Shown here: in pieces, positions 6,890 through 15,633 of the stretch
How positions within the stretch are numbered: the stretch's first letter is position 1
Layout of the letters: each line of letters starts with the position of its first letter
DNA from: a virus
Reading direction: 5' to 3' (one strand)
DNA length: 56,579 nucleotides
IMG/VR virus record: IMGVR_UViG_3300015371_000043
Location: 1-56,579 of that record
Notes under the pieces: model-generated
Told to the model about the DNA's origin: nothing
The model's database searches: none
Seen by the model: only the letters and a program-made list of their open reading frames with translations
Position numbers and translations under genes: made by a program

Positions 6890-8501
6890 GATAGGCCAAG
6901 ACAAGCTGCTCTACGAGTCTCTCCTCGCAGAGAAGGAGAGACGTGAACTCCAACGCGAACGTGAGGAACTGCCGCAATCGTTGGCGAAGTTCATCGCTGC
7001 CGCGTGGCACGTGCTCTATCCAGAGACCGAGTACCACCACAACTGGCACGTCGATGCAATCTGCGCCAACCTCGAAGCCGTTTCCCGAGGCGACATCCTG
7101 CGGCTGCAGATCTGGGTTCCGCCTGGCTCGATGAAGACGAGCACCGTTTCGGTGTTCTGGCATCCGTGGGAATGGACGACGCGGCCTTGGCTTCGTTACT
7201 GGTCGGCGTCCTACGAGACGCGACTTGCGGGACGCATGTCGGCTCAATCGCGTCGTTTGATGATGGATGAGTGGTACACCGATCGCTGGGGGCATCGCTT
7301 TGAGTTCACCCGTGAGGGTGAGCATTACTACGGCAATGACCGAGGTGGCACGCGCCTCGCCACCGCTCCAAAGTCAACCGGTACGGGAGAGCATGGCCAT
7401 CGGATCATTGTCGATGATCCGATCAAGGCTGATGCCGCCGATGCCACCAGCCGCGCCTCACTTGACGAAGCAAACAACTGGTGGGACGGCACACTCTCAA
7501 CCCGTGGTCTTTCAATCGGCTTCAAGCATGCGCGCGTGATTGTGATGCAGCGTCTGCACGAGGATGACCTCGCTGGGCACGTGCTTGAGCAAGAGGACTG
7601 GACGATCCTCTGTCTGCCGGAGCGATTTGAAGAAGATCATGAATACGCATGGCGAGGCGACCGCATCCATCCTTCAGTGCAAGAGGCATTGCGGGGCACC
7701 CCTCTTGAGAACGGTGACCCGCGTGAAGAAGGCGAACTGCTATGGCCGGACCACAGAAACGAAGCAGAGTCAGATGTACTAGCGAAGACTCTTACGTCAC
7801 ACCGTGCCGCAGGCCAGCTGCAACAGCGCCCAGCTGCTCGTGAAGGAGACTTGCTCAAGGTCGAGTGGTGGCGCTTCTATAACCCAGCCGTGCGAGCGCA
7901 GGAAAACTGGGGCGCCCTCGGGAAGTTCGGTCAAGTCGTGATCTCGGTTGATACGCCGCTCAAGGACACGGAGACATCAGACAACGTGGCCATTCAGTGC
8001 TGGGGCGTAAAGAACGCGGACCGCTATTTGCTTGATCTTGTCTGCGACAAGATGAATTACGGCAAAGCGAGGCGCACAATCAAAGAAATGGCATTTTGGG
8101 CACGCAAGACCTGGCCCTCGGCTCCTTTGTCGGTGCTGATTGAAAACGCTGGTTACGGCGTAGAACTGCATACCGATCTCAAGCGAGAGATCGTCGGAGT
8201 GCAGAAGATTACTCCCGGTGCAGAAGGCAACAAAGAGACTCGCGCTGAATCAGCCTCGGATGCCTTGGAGTCTGGGAACTACTTTCTGCCTGGGTATGGA
8301 CCGCCTTGGCAACCCGCTTACGACGAGCATCGCACGCCGGATGATGTTGCCAAGTTTGTGGCCAACTGCGCTCGCTTCCCCAATGCCAAACACGATGACG
8401 ATGTCGATGCTTGGAGCCAATTTGGCAACTGGATTCGGAGCCGCCAAGTGGCCCCGATCAGGACTAGTGGACTCAATCGTTTGCGTCGTCGCGCTGCATA
8501 G
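6870..8501 (+). CDS. terL: Terminase large subunit (DNA packaging ATPase-nuclease)
   Basis: It has a Walker A-like PPGSMKTS near residue 85 after the usual aromatic-rich lead (RLQIWV), and a Walker B-like HRIIVDDPI near residue 177. The C-terminal nuclease domain is marked by VVISVDTPLKD (about 355-365) and by a late acidic cluster, DDDVDAW (about 510). At 543 aa it has the usual length. It packages concatemeric DNA into the prohead by ATP hydrolysis and cuts it. ATG 6870 is preferred; TTG 6852 in the same frame is an alternative. Confidence 0.93.
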   Translation: MTLGLPEIGQDKLLYESLLAEKERRELQREREELPQSLAKFIAAAWHVLYPETEYHHNWHVDAICANLEAVSRGDILRLQIWVPPGSMKTSTVSVFWHPWEWTTRPWLRYWSASYETRLAGRMSAQSRRLMMDEWYTDRWGHRFEFTREGEHYYGNDRGGTRLATAPKSTGTGEHGHRIIVDDPIKADAADATSRASLDEANNWWDGTLSTRGLSIGFKHARVIVMQRLHEDDLAGHVLEQEDWTILCLPERFEEDHEYAWRGDRIHPSVQEALRGTPLENGDPREEGELLWPDHRNEAESDVLAKTLTSHRAAGQLQQRPAAREGDLLKVEWWRFYNPAVRAQENWGALGKFGQVVISVDTPLKDTETSDNVAIQCWGVKNADRYLLDLVCDKMNYGKARRTIKEMAFWARKTWPSAPLSVLIENAGYGVELHTDLKREIVGVQKITPGAEGNKETRAESASDALESGNYFLPGYGPPWQPAYDEHRTPDDVAKFVANCARFPNAKHDDDVDAWSQFGNWIRSRQVAPIRTSGLNRLRRRAA

Positions 8502-8528
8502 CCGACGTTAGCCGTATCTTTCGCAACC

Positions 8529-8771
8529 ATGGAAACAGCTTCAGTACGCAAACCGTCGAGAAGCGTGTCGATCCGGTGCACTCAATGCGGAGATTCGGAT
8601 CAAATAAATGATCGCTCCTACCGACGTAAGAAGAGCGAAGGCAAGCCCCATCTTTGTCGTATGTGTCGTGCGGTAGCGTCGGTGACGCCTAGCGAAGAGG
8701 ACTACGCCTACTGGCAAAACCGCTTTACCCCCCAAGAGATCCAAGCACTCGTCGGTGCGATCTTAGGATGA
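8529..8771 (+). CDS. Small zinc-ribbon protein (80 aa)
   Basis: It carries CTQC near residue 18 and CRMC near residue 44, a CxxC...CxxC zinc-binding set like those in HNH-related or Rpb9-like ribbons. The remainder is helical (FTPQEIQALVGAILG). It overlaps the next gene by four bases (ATGA). It may bind nucleic acid; no catalytic motif is visible. Confidence 0.72.
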   Translation: METASVRKPSRSVSIRCTQCGDSDQINDRSYRRKKSEGKPHLCRMCRAVASVTPSEEDYAYWQNRFTPQEIQALVGAILG

Positions 8772-9472
8772 TCGCAATCTTGGTGCCCGTTCTAGGGCGC
8801 GGGCATCAGATCAAGCCCCTCCTAGCCTCGATCGAAGGCGCGACCACAACCGAGCATCGTGTCGTCCTGATCTTTTCTCCCGGTGACGATGCAATCAAAG
8901 CGGCCAAGGGAGCCAATGCTCTTGTTCTAGTTACGAGCTGGAATCCCGGTCATGCTGATTACGCCAAGAAGTTGACACTTGGCTATGAGAGCACGGACGA
9001 ACCTTGGCTTTTTCAGGGCGCAACTGATCTCGTCTTCTATCCGGGCTGGGATGTTCATGCCCTTCGTGTTGCCGAACGCACTGGTTGTGGCGTTATCGGC
9101 ACCAACGATCTTGGCAACCCGCTTGTCAAGCGGGGTAGGCATTCCACGCACACTCTCTTTGCGCGTAGCTACATCGATCACTGGGGCGGCACCTCCGACG
9201 GATCGGGATTGATTTTTTCCGAGGCGTACGACCACCAGTGGACTGACAGCGAGTTCATCGAGACAGCGACGCGGCGCAAGCAGTTCATCTTCTCAAAGCG
9301 TTCAATTGTCGAACATCTCCACCCCCATTGGGGTAAGGCGGAGATGGACGCGACGTATGAGAAGGCACATCTCCATACATCGGCTGATCAAAAGCTCTTC
9401 ATACGGCGGCGTACCAAGGTTGCACGCCTTGATCAGGAACGACTGCGGATGGAGCGGCAACGGATCACATGA
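8768..9472 (+). CDS. Glycosyltransferase-like protein (GT-A fold)
   Basis: It opens with MIAILVPVLGRGHQIKPLL, typical of family-2-like glycosyltransferases, followed by WLFQGATDLVFYPGWD in place of the usual DxD strand and a DSEFIE/H(x)n late motif. The T-D in GATDL may serve as the metal site. It is the first of three overlapping glycosyltransferase genes. Donor and acceptor are unknown. Confidence 0.7.
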   Translation: MIAILVPVLGRGHQIKPLLASIEGATTTEHRVVLIFSPGDDAIKAAKGANALVLVTSWNPGHADYAKKLTLGYESTDEPWLFQGATDLVFYPGWDVHALRVAERTGCGVIGTNDLGNPLVKRGRHSTHTLFARSYIDHWGGTSDGSGLIFSEAYDHQWTDSEFIETATRRKQFIFSKRSIVEHLHPHWGKAEMDATYEKAHLHTSADQKLFIRRRTKVARLDQERLRMERQRIT

Positions 9473-10098
9473 TCTCCATAGTTATTACGACCTATGGTGG
9501 TGACCATTGGCCGGAGATTGCGCGCCAGCGTGCATATCCATCAGCGATGGAACAAAACGCCTATGAAGTGATTGTCCACCACGAACGATCACTCCCAATC
9601 GGGCCTGCTCGGAACAGAGCCGCGCTGCGCACGTCAGGTGAATGGCTCTTGTTCCTCGATGCCGATGACGACCTTGATCCCGATTACTGCAGCATGATGA
9701 CTGATGCAATCTGTTCCGTCGAGCGGCCGGAGCCTGCGCTGTTACAGCCAGCCGTTTGTTACTACCGCAAAGGTCGTCCTGGGCCGACTTACTTGATTCC
9801 TGAAAAGGATCTCAGCACCGACAACTTCCTTGTGATTGGGACCGTGCTGCGAAGAAGGCTGTTCATGGATGTGGGTGGTTTCAACGACTATCCACATGGG
9901 TTCGAAGATTGGAGCCTGTGGGCTAAGTGCTGGAGAGCAGGAGCCAAGGTATTCCCCGTACCAAGAGCTGTGTACAACGCACACATCAATCCGCAATCTG
10001 AGCATCGAAAAATGTGGCGTAACAGGAAATGGCAAGTAGAAACGCACATGCGCGTTCAATCCGAGTTGTTTCCGGAGATTGTAGATGCATCTGCATAG
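9469..10098 (+). CDS. Family-2-like glycosyltransferase
   Basis: Clear GT2 features: MISIVITTYGG at the start, PARNRAALRTSGEWLLFLD, the metal-binding DADDD near residue 64, and a late FEDWSLWAKCW (ED acid/base motif). At 209 aa it is a minimal GT-A domain with no membrane anchor. It overlaps both neighbours by 4-14 bases. It probably transfers a sugar to a polysaccharide, lipid or virion protein. Confidence 0.85.
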   Translation: MISIVITTYGGDHWPEIARQRAYPSAMEQNAYEVIVHHERSLPIGPARNRAALRTSGEWLLFLDADDDLDPDYCSMMTDAICSVERPEPALLQPAVCYYRKGRPGPTYLIPEKDLSTDNFLVIGTVLRRRLFMDVGGFNDYPHGFEDWSLWAKCWRAGAKVFPVPRAVYNAHINPQSEHRKMWRNRKWQVETHMRVQSELFPEIVDASA

Positions 10099-10732
10099 CG
10101 TCATGATCACTTATAACCGCCTGGAGCTGACTAAGCGGGCGATTGAGTCGTATCTGGAGACGCGCACCGGCCCAGGGACGCTCGTTGTGGTGGATAACGG
10201 TTCTACGGACGGAACCGAGGAATGGTTATGGAATGAGTTCAATGTTGAGGGAACCGGAGTTGAACTGCTGAAAGAGAACAAATACCCCGGTTACGCATGC
10301 AACCGCGGCTGGGAACAAGCATCACCCGACACCGTGCTTCTCCACCGCGCCGACAACGATTTCGTGTTCTTGCCCGGCTGGGAAACCCACGTCCGGCTTA
10401 GGTTCTCAGCCGACCCAGAGCTAGGACAACTCGGGTTGCGCACTGATGAAGAAGAAATGTTCAATGGCCACAATGTCGGCGGCAACTGTGTGATCCGCAA
10501 AGAACTGTGGGATCAGGGGCTGAGGTATGACGAGCGTCCGTGGCCGAAGATCGCGGCGAAGGTTCCTGGTTATACCGAGGACTCGTTTTTTTCACCCGCA
10601 GTTAAGAAGATGGGCTGGGATTGGGGTCGAGTGACGCAGCCTTGCATTCAACCGATTTCGAGTGAGGACCCAAACGATCCTTATTACCAGGAGACATGGA
10701 GACTACGCGGTATCAAGCCGCCCGGAGGGTAA
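10085..10732 (+). CDS. Family-2-like glycosyltransferase
   Basis: It has LHSVMITYNRLELTKRAIES and the hallmark VVDNGSTDGTEEWL (residues about 36-48). A D-N-D (RADNDF) in the DxD position and a late EDSFFS follow. It is 215 aa long, soluble, and overlaps the previous gene by 14 bases. The same operon contains a protease, a methyltransferase and a UDP-sugar dehydrogenase-like enzyme. Confidence 0.85.
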   Translation: MHLHSVMITYNRLELTKRAIESYLETRTGPGTLVVVDNGSTDGTEEWLWNEFNVEGTGVELLKENKYPGYACNRGWEQASPDTVLLHRADNDFVFLPGWETHVRLRFSADPELGQLGLRTDEEEMFNGHNVGGNCVIRKELWDQGLRYDERPWPKIAAKVPGYTEDSFFSPAVKKMGWDWGRVTQPCIQPISSEDPNDPYYQETWRLRGIKPPGG

Positions 10733-10735
10733 GAG

Positions 10736-11554
10736 ATGGCCGATCCAAGTCCGCAGCTTCTCGGGCGCAAGCCCTCACCGCCTGACCTACGCGACTACCG
10801 CCTCGCGAACTTCCAGCAACTTGGCAGCCTGCTCATTGCAGGCACAGCAGAGGAACTTGCGGCGTATGCAAGCGCTGAACTGAAGAAGACAACGATCACC
10901 TATCAGCAGTGGGCGGCACGTCACTACGCCGATGTCACCGTCACTCACTGGTGGAAGGCATTCAACGCGCTGTCCCAGATTTCGGGGCCGCCGCCCGTAC
11001 CAAGCACCGACAAGCTGTGGGACGCTAGCGGCTTTCAACTTGATCAAGGTGACACCGGTCACTGTGTTGGTTTCGGCTGGGCTGGTTGGAGCGACGCTGA
11101 ACCGATCGAGAACGTTTACGTCAACCAGGACGGGCACGCGATCTACTACGAGTGCAAGACGATCGAAGGTGACCCGACCGGAGAAGACGGCGCGTATCCG
11201 CGCGACGGTGCGAAGGCAATGAAGAACCGCGGCCGTCTCACGACCTACGCATCCGCGACAACGATGAACGATGTTCTCGCCTGGCTACGGCAATACGGAC
11301 CGCTTGTTGTTGGCACCGACTGGACGTACGACATGTTTGACCCAGACGCCAACGGCTACGTGAAGCCGACCGGATCCTACGCTGGCGGTCACTGCTATTT
11401 GCTGTATGGCGTCCAGGGTGACACGCTTCTCTTCAAGAACTCATGGGGCAACAATTGGGCGCTCTCCGGCTCGTTCAAGATGAAGATCAATGATTGGACA
11501 ACGCTCTTCCAGGCATATGGAGAAGCGTGGACATCGGTGGAGTTGCCACTGTGA
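10736..11554 (+). CDS. Papain-like (C1A) cysteine protease
   Basis: The papain catalytic layout is visible: QGDTGHCVGFGWAGW with the nucleophile Cys near residue 110 and the upstream Gln, GGHCYLLYG with the His near 218, and FKNSWGNNW with the Asn near 236. The first 75 residues (PPDLRDYRL...) resemble a short propeptide. No signal peptide is present, so it acts in the cytoplasm, in the virion or after lysis. The start ATG 10736 follows GGAGGG. Confidence 0.88.
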   Translation: MADPSPQLLGRKPSPPDLRDYRLANFQQLGSLLIAGTAEELAAYASAELKKTTITYQQWAARHYADVTVTHWWKAFNALSQISGPPPVPSTDKLWDASGFQLDQGDTGHCVGFGWAGWSDAEPIENVYVNQDGHAIYYECKTIEGDPTGEDGAYPRDGAKAMKNRGRLTTYASATTMNDVLAWLRQYGPLVVGTDWTYDMFDPDANGYVKPTGSYAGGHCYLLYGVQGDTLLFKNSWGNNWALSGSFKMKINDWTTLFQAYGEAWTSVELPL

Positions 11555-11658
11555 GGGGATCAGACAGCTCAGAAATGCTGGGTGTGGTGATCTTGCTTAT
11601 TAGCGCGGTATTGGCTGGCGCAGCCATCGCGCTCGGCGTGGAGGCGCTGCTGTTTTGA
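11551..11658 (+). CDS. 35-residue single-span membrane microprotein
   Basis: The frame runs from GTG 11551 (overlapping the protease stop) to TGA 11656-11658, which overlaps the next start. Residues 9-33 form one hydrophobic helix (MLGVVILLISAVLAGAAIAL). The double overlap supports real translation. It could be a holin-like or anchor peptide; the function is unknown. Confidence 0.6.
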   Translation: MRGSDSSEMLGVVILLISAVLAGAAIALGVEALLF

Positions 11659-12509
11659 GCAAGGTCTATTTCGTAGGTACGAAGCATGCGCAGTACATCG
11701 CACAAGCGTTTGAGCCGGGCAGCACGGTTATTGACCCATGGCGATACATCCCTAGCCAAACGGGTGTAACAGTGCAAAGGATCGGTCAGCACAAGCCTGC
11801 ATTGATCTCTGCGCTTGTTCCATCACGGGGGCGCCCCGATTGGCTGCACAAAACCGTGAAGTCTGCGTTCGAGACGGCGACCTATCCCAGGCAGCTTGAG
11901 TTTGTTGTCTATCTCGATGATGACGATGATCCCAAGAAGCTATTTGATTACGAGACGGTTCTACCGTTCGCGGTCGAAGCTAACTTGATGAAGAATATTC
12001 ATCTGTTGATTCGTCCGCGCGCTCTTTTGTCGGAATGTTGGAATGTATGTGCAGCCAACGCACGCGGTGAAATCCTCATGCATTGTGGTGATGATCTCAC
12101 CTTCGATACACCGGGGTGGGATGCGCATGTACGACGGGCGTTTGCAGAGACGCCGGACAAGATTCTCTTCGCCTACGGCAATGATCTCGGTCCGCATGGC
12201 GAGACATTCGGCACACACGGCTTCGTGCATCGCAAATGGGTTGAGACCGTGGGATACTTCGTGCCGCCGATCTTTTCCTCTGATTGGAATGACGTGTGGC
12301 TCAATGAGGTCGCGAAGATGATCAATCGCCACAAGCTGTTGCCATTTGTGACGGAGCACCACCACTACACCTTTGGCAAGTCAGAGCGCGATCAAACTCA
12401 CGCTGAGCGTGAGGAACGCGGGATTGCCGATGGCGTCGTTGATCTCTATAAGCAGACCAAGCGAGACCGAGAGAATGACGCAGCCAAGCTCAGGGCGGTG
12501 ATGGCGTAA
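11655..12509 (+). CDS. Glycosyltransferase-like protein (284 aa)
   Basis: After an N-terminal extension of about 45 residues, a GT-A core begins at ALVPSRGRPDWLHKTV. It continues with YLDDDDDP, ARGEILMHCGDDLTF (likely DxD) and WNDVWLNEVA. The C-terminus is a charged helix. It starts at TTG 11655, inside the stop codon of the microprotein. It is the fourth glycosyltransferase in this block. Confidence 0.78.
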   Translation: MSKVYFVGTKHAQYIAQAFEPGSTVIDPWRYIPSQTGVTVQRIGQHKPALISALVPSRGRPDWLHKTVKSAFETATYPRQLEFVVYLDDDDDPKKLFDYETVLPFAVEANLMKNIHLLIRPRALLSECWNVCAANARGEILMHCGDDLTFDTPGWDAHVRRAFAETPDKILFAYGNDLGPHGETFGTHGFVHRKWVETVGYFVPPIFSSDWNDVWLNEVAKMINRHKLLPFVTEHHHYTFGKSERDQTHAEREERGIADGVVDLYKQTKRDRENDAAKLRAVMA

Positions 12510-12730
12510 TGGAAGTAGGGCCTCCTGTCATGCCGATCAAGCAAATCGCCAGGATCATCCAGAGCCTTACTGTCGAACAGCTCCTAGAGCTACGCAAGTT
12601 CTTGAGTGAAGAAGGTGGCGATGCGGCTGGCGTGTTTGCTGCCATTCCTCCCGGTCCACCTTCGAGAGAAGGTGGTGCAGAGGTTCCATTCGAGAAGTGG
12701 CCAGCCGACTACTTTAAATCAATGGAGTGA
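12509..12730 (+). CDS. Small hypothetical protein (73 aa)
   Basis: ATG 12509 shares one base with the preceding TAA. The N-terminal half is helical (IKQIARIIQSLTVEQLLELRK), and a Pro/Gly linker and an aromatic tail (WPADYFKSME) follow. It could be a small helical binding domain. The family is not recognised. Confidence 0.65.
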   Translation: MEVGPPVMPIKQIARIIQSLTVEQLLELRKFLSEEGGDAAGVFAAIPPGPPSREGGAEVPFEKWPADYFKSME

Positions 12731-12951
12731 TGGGTTACTTCCCGAACGGAACTGACGGTTTGGCGTACGAGGCGAAGTACTGCTCTAAGTGCATTCATTA
12801 CGGGGACGACGATGGACCGGGTTGCCCCATCTGGTTCGCTCACTTGCTGCATAACTATCAAGACTGTGATAATGATGACTCCATCTTGCATATCTTGATT
12901 CCTCGAAAAGGTGTCGAGAACCTCAAGTGCACGATGTTTGTGAAGAAGTGA
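12727..12951 (+). CDS. Small Cys-rich protein, likely metal-binding
   Basis: The 74-aa protein has CSKCIHY and GCPIWFAHLLHNYQDC, then a late KCTMF. The CxxCxHY...GCPxWxAHxxxNY pattern suggests a zinc site. It begins at an overlap with the previous stop and overlaps the methyltransferase. The role is unknown; small proteins with this pattern turn up in other phages as conserved hypotheticals. Confidence 0.68.
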   Translation: MMGYFPNGTDGLAYEAKYCSKCIHYGDDDGPGCPIWFAHLLHNYQDCDNDDSILHILIPRKGVENLKCTMFVKK

Positions 12952-13712
12952 GCTATCCAACCTTCTCTCAACGAGCCAAAGCGTGGTCGGCTCCCCCGGT
13001 TGACGACATCGGCTATCTGCCATCCAAAGACCTTTTGACATGGGATGACGAGGCGCTGCTCGATCTGATTTCGCAGATGGCTCAGTCTCGGTATCAAGGC
13101 TGGCGGAACTACCAAATGAAGTGGCGCATCGTTCTAGGTCTCGACAACACGCGCGGTCGACGGGTCCTGGACTACGGTTGCGGGGTTGGATTGGAGGCGT
13201 TGCAATACGCCAAACTCGGCAACACCGTCTCCATTGCCGATATCTCCGCTGACAACTTGAAGCTCGCGGAGCGAGTGGTGCAGCTGGGCGCCCCCGGACA
13301 TGTGGTAGATGGCGTTTTCAAGGTGCAAGAGAAATCGCCCTTCATCGAAGCGGAGCCGGAATCGTTTGACGTGGTCCACTGCTGTGGTGTGTTGCACCAC
13401 ATTCCACACCCGGAGCCAGTGGTACAGAGATTCTCCGAATTGCTTAGTCGAGGCGGTGAGCTACGGCTAATGGTGTATTCGGACGAGGCGTGGAAGATCG
13501 CTACTGGCACCGAGCCACCAACAGAGCTGAACGTCGAGGACTATGTCCAGTTCGACGCGTTTTGGCAGCATTGGGATCCGATTGGCGGCTATGCCGATTG
13601 GTACGACTGCGACAGGTTGATGGACCGGTTCGGTGAGTGGTTCACGATGAAAGAATGCAACTACCTAACAGAGCACAATGAATATTTGGGCGCCGTGCTA
13701 GTGAAGCGATGA
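12948..13712 (+). CDS. SAM-dependent class I methyltransferase
   Basis: The start is GTG 12948, overlapping the previous TGA. The Rossmann core is clear: VLDYGCGVGLEALQYA (motif I), VSIADIS with the acidic ribose-binding residue, and FDVVHCCGVLHHIPHP (motif IV/post-IV). The downstream region resembles Methyltransf_11-type small-molecule enzymes rather than DNA methylases, since there is no NPPY or PC motif. In this glycosyltransferase-rich operon, a sugar or lipid substrate is the simplest inference. Confidence 0.88.
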   Translation: MSYPTFSQRAKAWSAPPVDDIGYLPSKDLLTWDDEALLDLISQMAQSRYQGWRNYQMKWRIVLGLDNTRGRRVLDYGCGVGLEALQYAKLGNTVSIADISADNLKLAERVVQLGAPGHVVDGVFKVQEKSPFIEAEPESFDVVHCCGVLHHIPHPEPVVQRFSELLSRGGELRLMVYSDEAWKIATGTEPPTELNVEDYVQFDAFWQHWDPIGGYADWYDCDRLMDRFGEWFTMKECNYLTEHNEYLGAVLVKR

Positions 13713-13882
13713 ACAAGAAGACCGCAGACAGACTCTTCGTGGGATTCTTCGTCGCTTGTTTCATTGTTGTGATCGCGATCGGAATCGGGTTTTCGATCTG
13801 GGGTGGCCCGACTAAAGGCGAGCGGATCAGCAGGCTAGAAGACCGCGTCGCGAAACTGGAAGCAAAGAACGGGAGGCGTTAG
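13709..13882 (+). CDS. Membrane-anchored coiled-coil microprotein (57 aa)
   Basis: ATG 13709 lies in an ATGA overlap with the methyltransferase. One membrane helix (about residues 8-30, LFVGFFVACFIVVIAIGIG) is followed by a short heptad-like helix (ISRLEDRVAKLEAKN). The layout resembles small phage spanin- or anchor-like proteins, but it has no lipobox. Confidence 0.65.
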   Translation: MNKKTADRLFVGFFVACFIVVIAIGIGFSIWGGPTKGERISRLEDRVAKLEAKNGRR

Positions 13883-14254
13883 ATGCAAGCGACAGGGAGC
13901 GTCACGTTTGGTGGCTCGGTATTTGGCGGAGTGATTGCAGACATCACCACCGAGGACGGGCACAAGTACCACTTCAAGGGCTACATCGGTGAGATTGGTA
14001 CACCGCAGGTTGGCTACGGAACCCAGTTCTCCGGTGATTTCCCCGGCCTCTCGCATATCGAAGGCTCTTGCGCCTTGCAGGTTTCTACCGCTGCTGTTGG
14101 TCCTGGCTACGCACAGCTAACTTGGTTTGATTTGCACGGTCAAATTGGTACTCTTGTTGGGTACGTATTTGGTGGTGGATTTGACGTCGGAATGGGTGGT
14201 GGTTCATGGGATGATGAAGAGTGGGTTCACTTCAATAAGTCAGAGAATAAGTAG
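13883..14254 (+). CDS. Gly-rich beta protein, unknown (123 aa)
   Basis: It abuts the previous stop and has GGGAGG upstream. Alternating Gly and hydrophobic residues (VTFGGSVFGGVIADI; TLVGYVFGGGFDVGMG) suggest a small beta-barrel with Gly-rich turns. It has no signal peptide and one Cys. It is possibly a virion or secreted binding protein; the family is not recognised. Confidence 0.7.
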   Translation: MQATGSVTFGGSVFGGVIADITTEDGHKYHFKGYIGEIGTPQVGYGTQFSGDFPGLSHIEGSCALQVSTAAVGPGYAQLTWFDLHGQIGTLVGYVFGGGFDVGMGGGSWDDEEWVHFNKSENK

Positions 14255-14266
14255 AAGGAGAACAAC

Positions 14267-14464
14267 ATGGCAAGAGAAGAGATCGATCCCATGGAGCAAG
14301 AGGTGATCATCGCTGTGTCTCGTGGCGCAGACACTGTTGATTACGTGACAAGCGAGTTCCAGTGGGGGAAGCGTCGGCTTGCTCGCAAGGCGCTTGACCG
14401 AGTCTTGCGTAAGGGTAATGTCTTGATGACAGTTGAAGACAAGCTGATTCTGCCACCTGTCTAA
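14267..14464 (+). CDS. Small HTH-like protein (65 aa)
   Basis: It follows AAGGAGAAC. The sequence EVIIAVSRGADTVDYVTSEF, then ARKALDRVLRKGNV, reads as a winged-helix pattern with a terminal strand pair (LMTVEDKLILPPV). It probably binds DNA, but no partner site is evident. Confidence 0.62.
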   Translation: MAREEIDPMEQEVIIAVSRGADTVDYVTSEFQWGKRRLARKALDRVLRKGNVLMTVEDKLILPPV

Positions 14465-14536
14465 ATGGGCAACATTCTCATCCTCATCCTGATCGTCCTT
14501 CTAATCGCTGCTCTGCTGAAGTTTCTCTTGCGATGA
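14465..14536 (+). CDS. 23-residue hydrophobic microprotein
   Basis: ATG 14465 directly follows a TAA, and TGA 14534-14536 overlaps the next ATG. The peptide is almost entirely Ile/Leu/Val (MGNILILILIVLLIAALLK) with a basic end, a perfect single membrane span. Its exact fit between two genes supports expression, as do similar microproteins elsewhere in this window. Confidence 0.55.
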   Translation: MGNILILILIVLLIAALLKFLLR

Positions 14537-15609
14537 AAATCGGCGTCATCGGCCTGGGCAAGCTGGGCTTGCCAGTCGCGCTTGCCATGGAAGCGGCTGG
14601 CCACGAAGTGCACGGTTGGGATCCATCCGAGTCGGTGCAAAACACCATCGACTCCAAGGTGCTGCCGTACATGGAAGAGGGCGCCCAGGAACTACTTAGC
14701 AAGAGCAAGCTTCATTACAAGCGTCCGCATATTCTTGCGCAATGGGCTGATTTGATTTTCGTTGCGGTGCAGACGCCGCATCAGCCTGAGTTCGAGGGCA
14801 TCACCAGGCTTCCGGATGAACGGGCTGATTTTGAATACGGACATCTTTGGGAGGCGCTCTCCTCTTTGGATAGCGTCAAGTGTCCGATCGTCGTGATCAG
14901 CACCGTGTTGCCAGGAACGATGCAGCGCGAGATTTTTGATGATCCCGACATTGGTATCTCTGCGTCGGATGTTCTCTACAACCCGTTCTTCATCGCGATG
15001 GGCACCACCATCCCCGACTTTCTCAATCCCGAGTTCGTGCTTGTGGGCACTGATGGTGCGCACCCAGGCGTCCTCAAGAAGTTCTACTCGTCCATTCACT
15101 CAAGGCCAGTTTTTGTCACAACGATCAAAACCGCAGAACTGACGAAGGTGGCCTACAACACCTTCATCGGCTTGAAGATCGCGTTCGCAAACACCATGAT
15201 GGAGCTGTGCGAAAAGACCGGAGCCGACGTCGATGATTTGGTGGACGCCCTCAGTTTGGCTACGACCAGACTTCTATCCCCCGCTTACCTCCGGGGAGGT
15301 ATGGGCGACGGCGGTGGGTGTCATCCACGTGACAACATCGCTCTTTCATGGCTCGCCCGAGAACACAACTTGTCGTACGACCTATTCGACGCGCTCATGG
15401 TTTGCCGGGAACGACAAACCGAGTGGCTCGCAGACCTGATTGTTGAAGAGCAGAACTCAACTAGCGAGTTTCGGCCAGTTGAGATCCTAGGCAAAGCCTA
15501 CAAGCCAGAGACTGCTCTGACTGTTGGTTCCCCAGCAACTCTGCTTGCAAACATTCTGCAAGAACGCAACATCGAGTTCACACACACTGATCCTGTTGTA
15601 GATGTATAA
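14533..15609 (+). CDS. UDP-glucose/GDP-mannose dehydrogenase-like enzyme
   Basis: The N-terminal NAD-binding Rossmann motif is IGVIGLGKLGLPVALAME, with the usual acidic end (GWDPS). The central domain has AELTKVAYNTFIGLKIAFAN and the catalytic Cys in GGGCHPRDNIAL (near residue 263). These enzymes oxidise nucleotide-sugar C6 to a carboxylate in two steps. At 358 aa the C-terminal substrate domain is shorter than usual (about 430-450), with only ILGKAYKPETALTVGSP-type residues kept. It may supply a uronic acid donor to the neighbouring glycosyltransferases. Confidence 0.87.
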   Translation: MKIGVIGLGKLGLPVALAMEAAGHEVHGWDPSESVQNTIDSKVLPYMEEGAQELLSKSKLHYKRPHILAQWADLIFVAVQTPHQPEFEGITRLPDERADFEYGHLWEALSSLDSVKCPIVVISTVLPGTMQREIFDDPDIGISASDVLYNPFFIAMGTTIPDFLNPEFVLVGTDGAHPGVLKKFYSSIHSRPVFVTTIKTAELTKVAYNTFIGLKIAFANTMMELCEKTGADVDDLVDALSLATTRLLSPAYLRGGMGDGGGCHPRDNIALSWLAREHNLSYDLFDALMVCRERQTEWLADLIVEEQNSTSEFRPVEILGKAYKPETALTVGSPATLLANILQERNIEFTHTDPVVDV

Positions 15610-15610
15610 T
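15605..15610 (+). promoter_or_regulatory. Perfect -10 box before the AT-hook gene and Y RNA array
   Basis: TATAAT at 15605-15610 overlaps the dehydrogenase stop codon and lies 24 bases before ATG 15634. No good -35 is seen at the normal distance (TTCACA is 22 bases away). It could drive the AT-hook gene and read into the Y RNA array. Confidence 0.4.
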
Positions 15611-15633
15611 CACCTTTTGCGAAAGGAGGTGTA

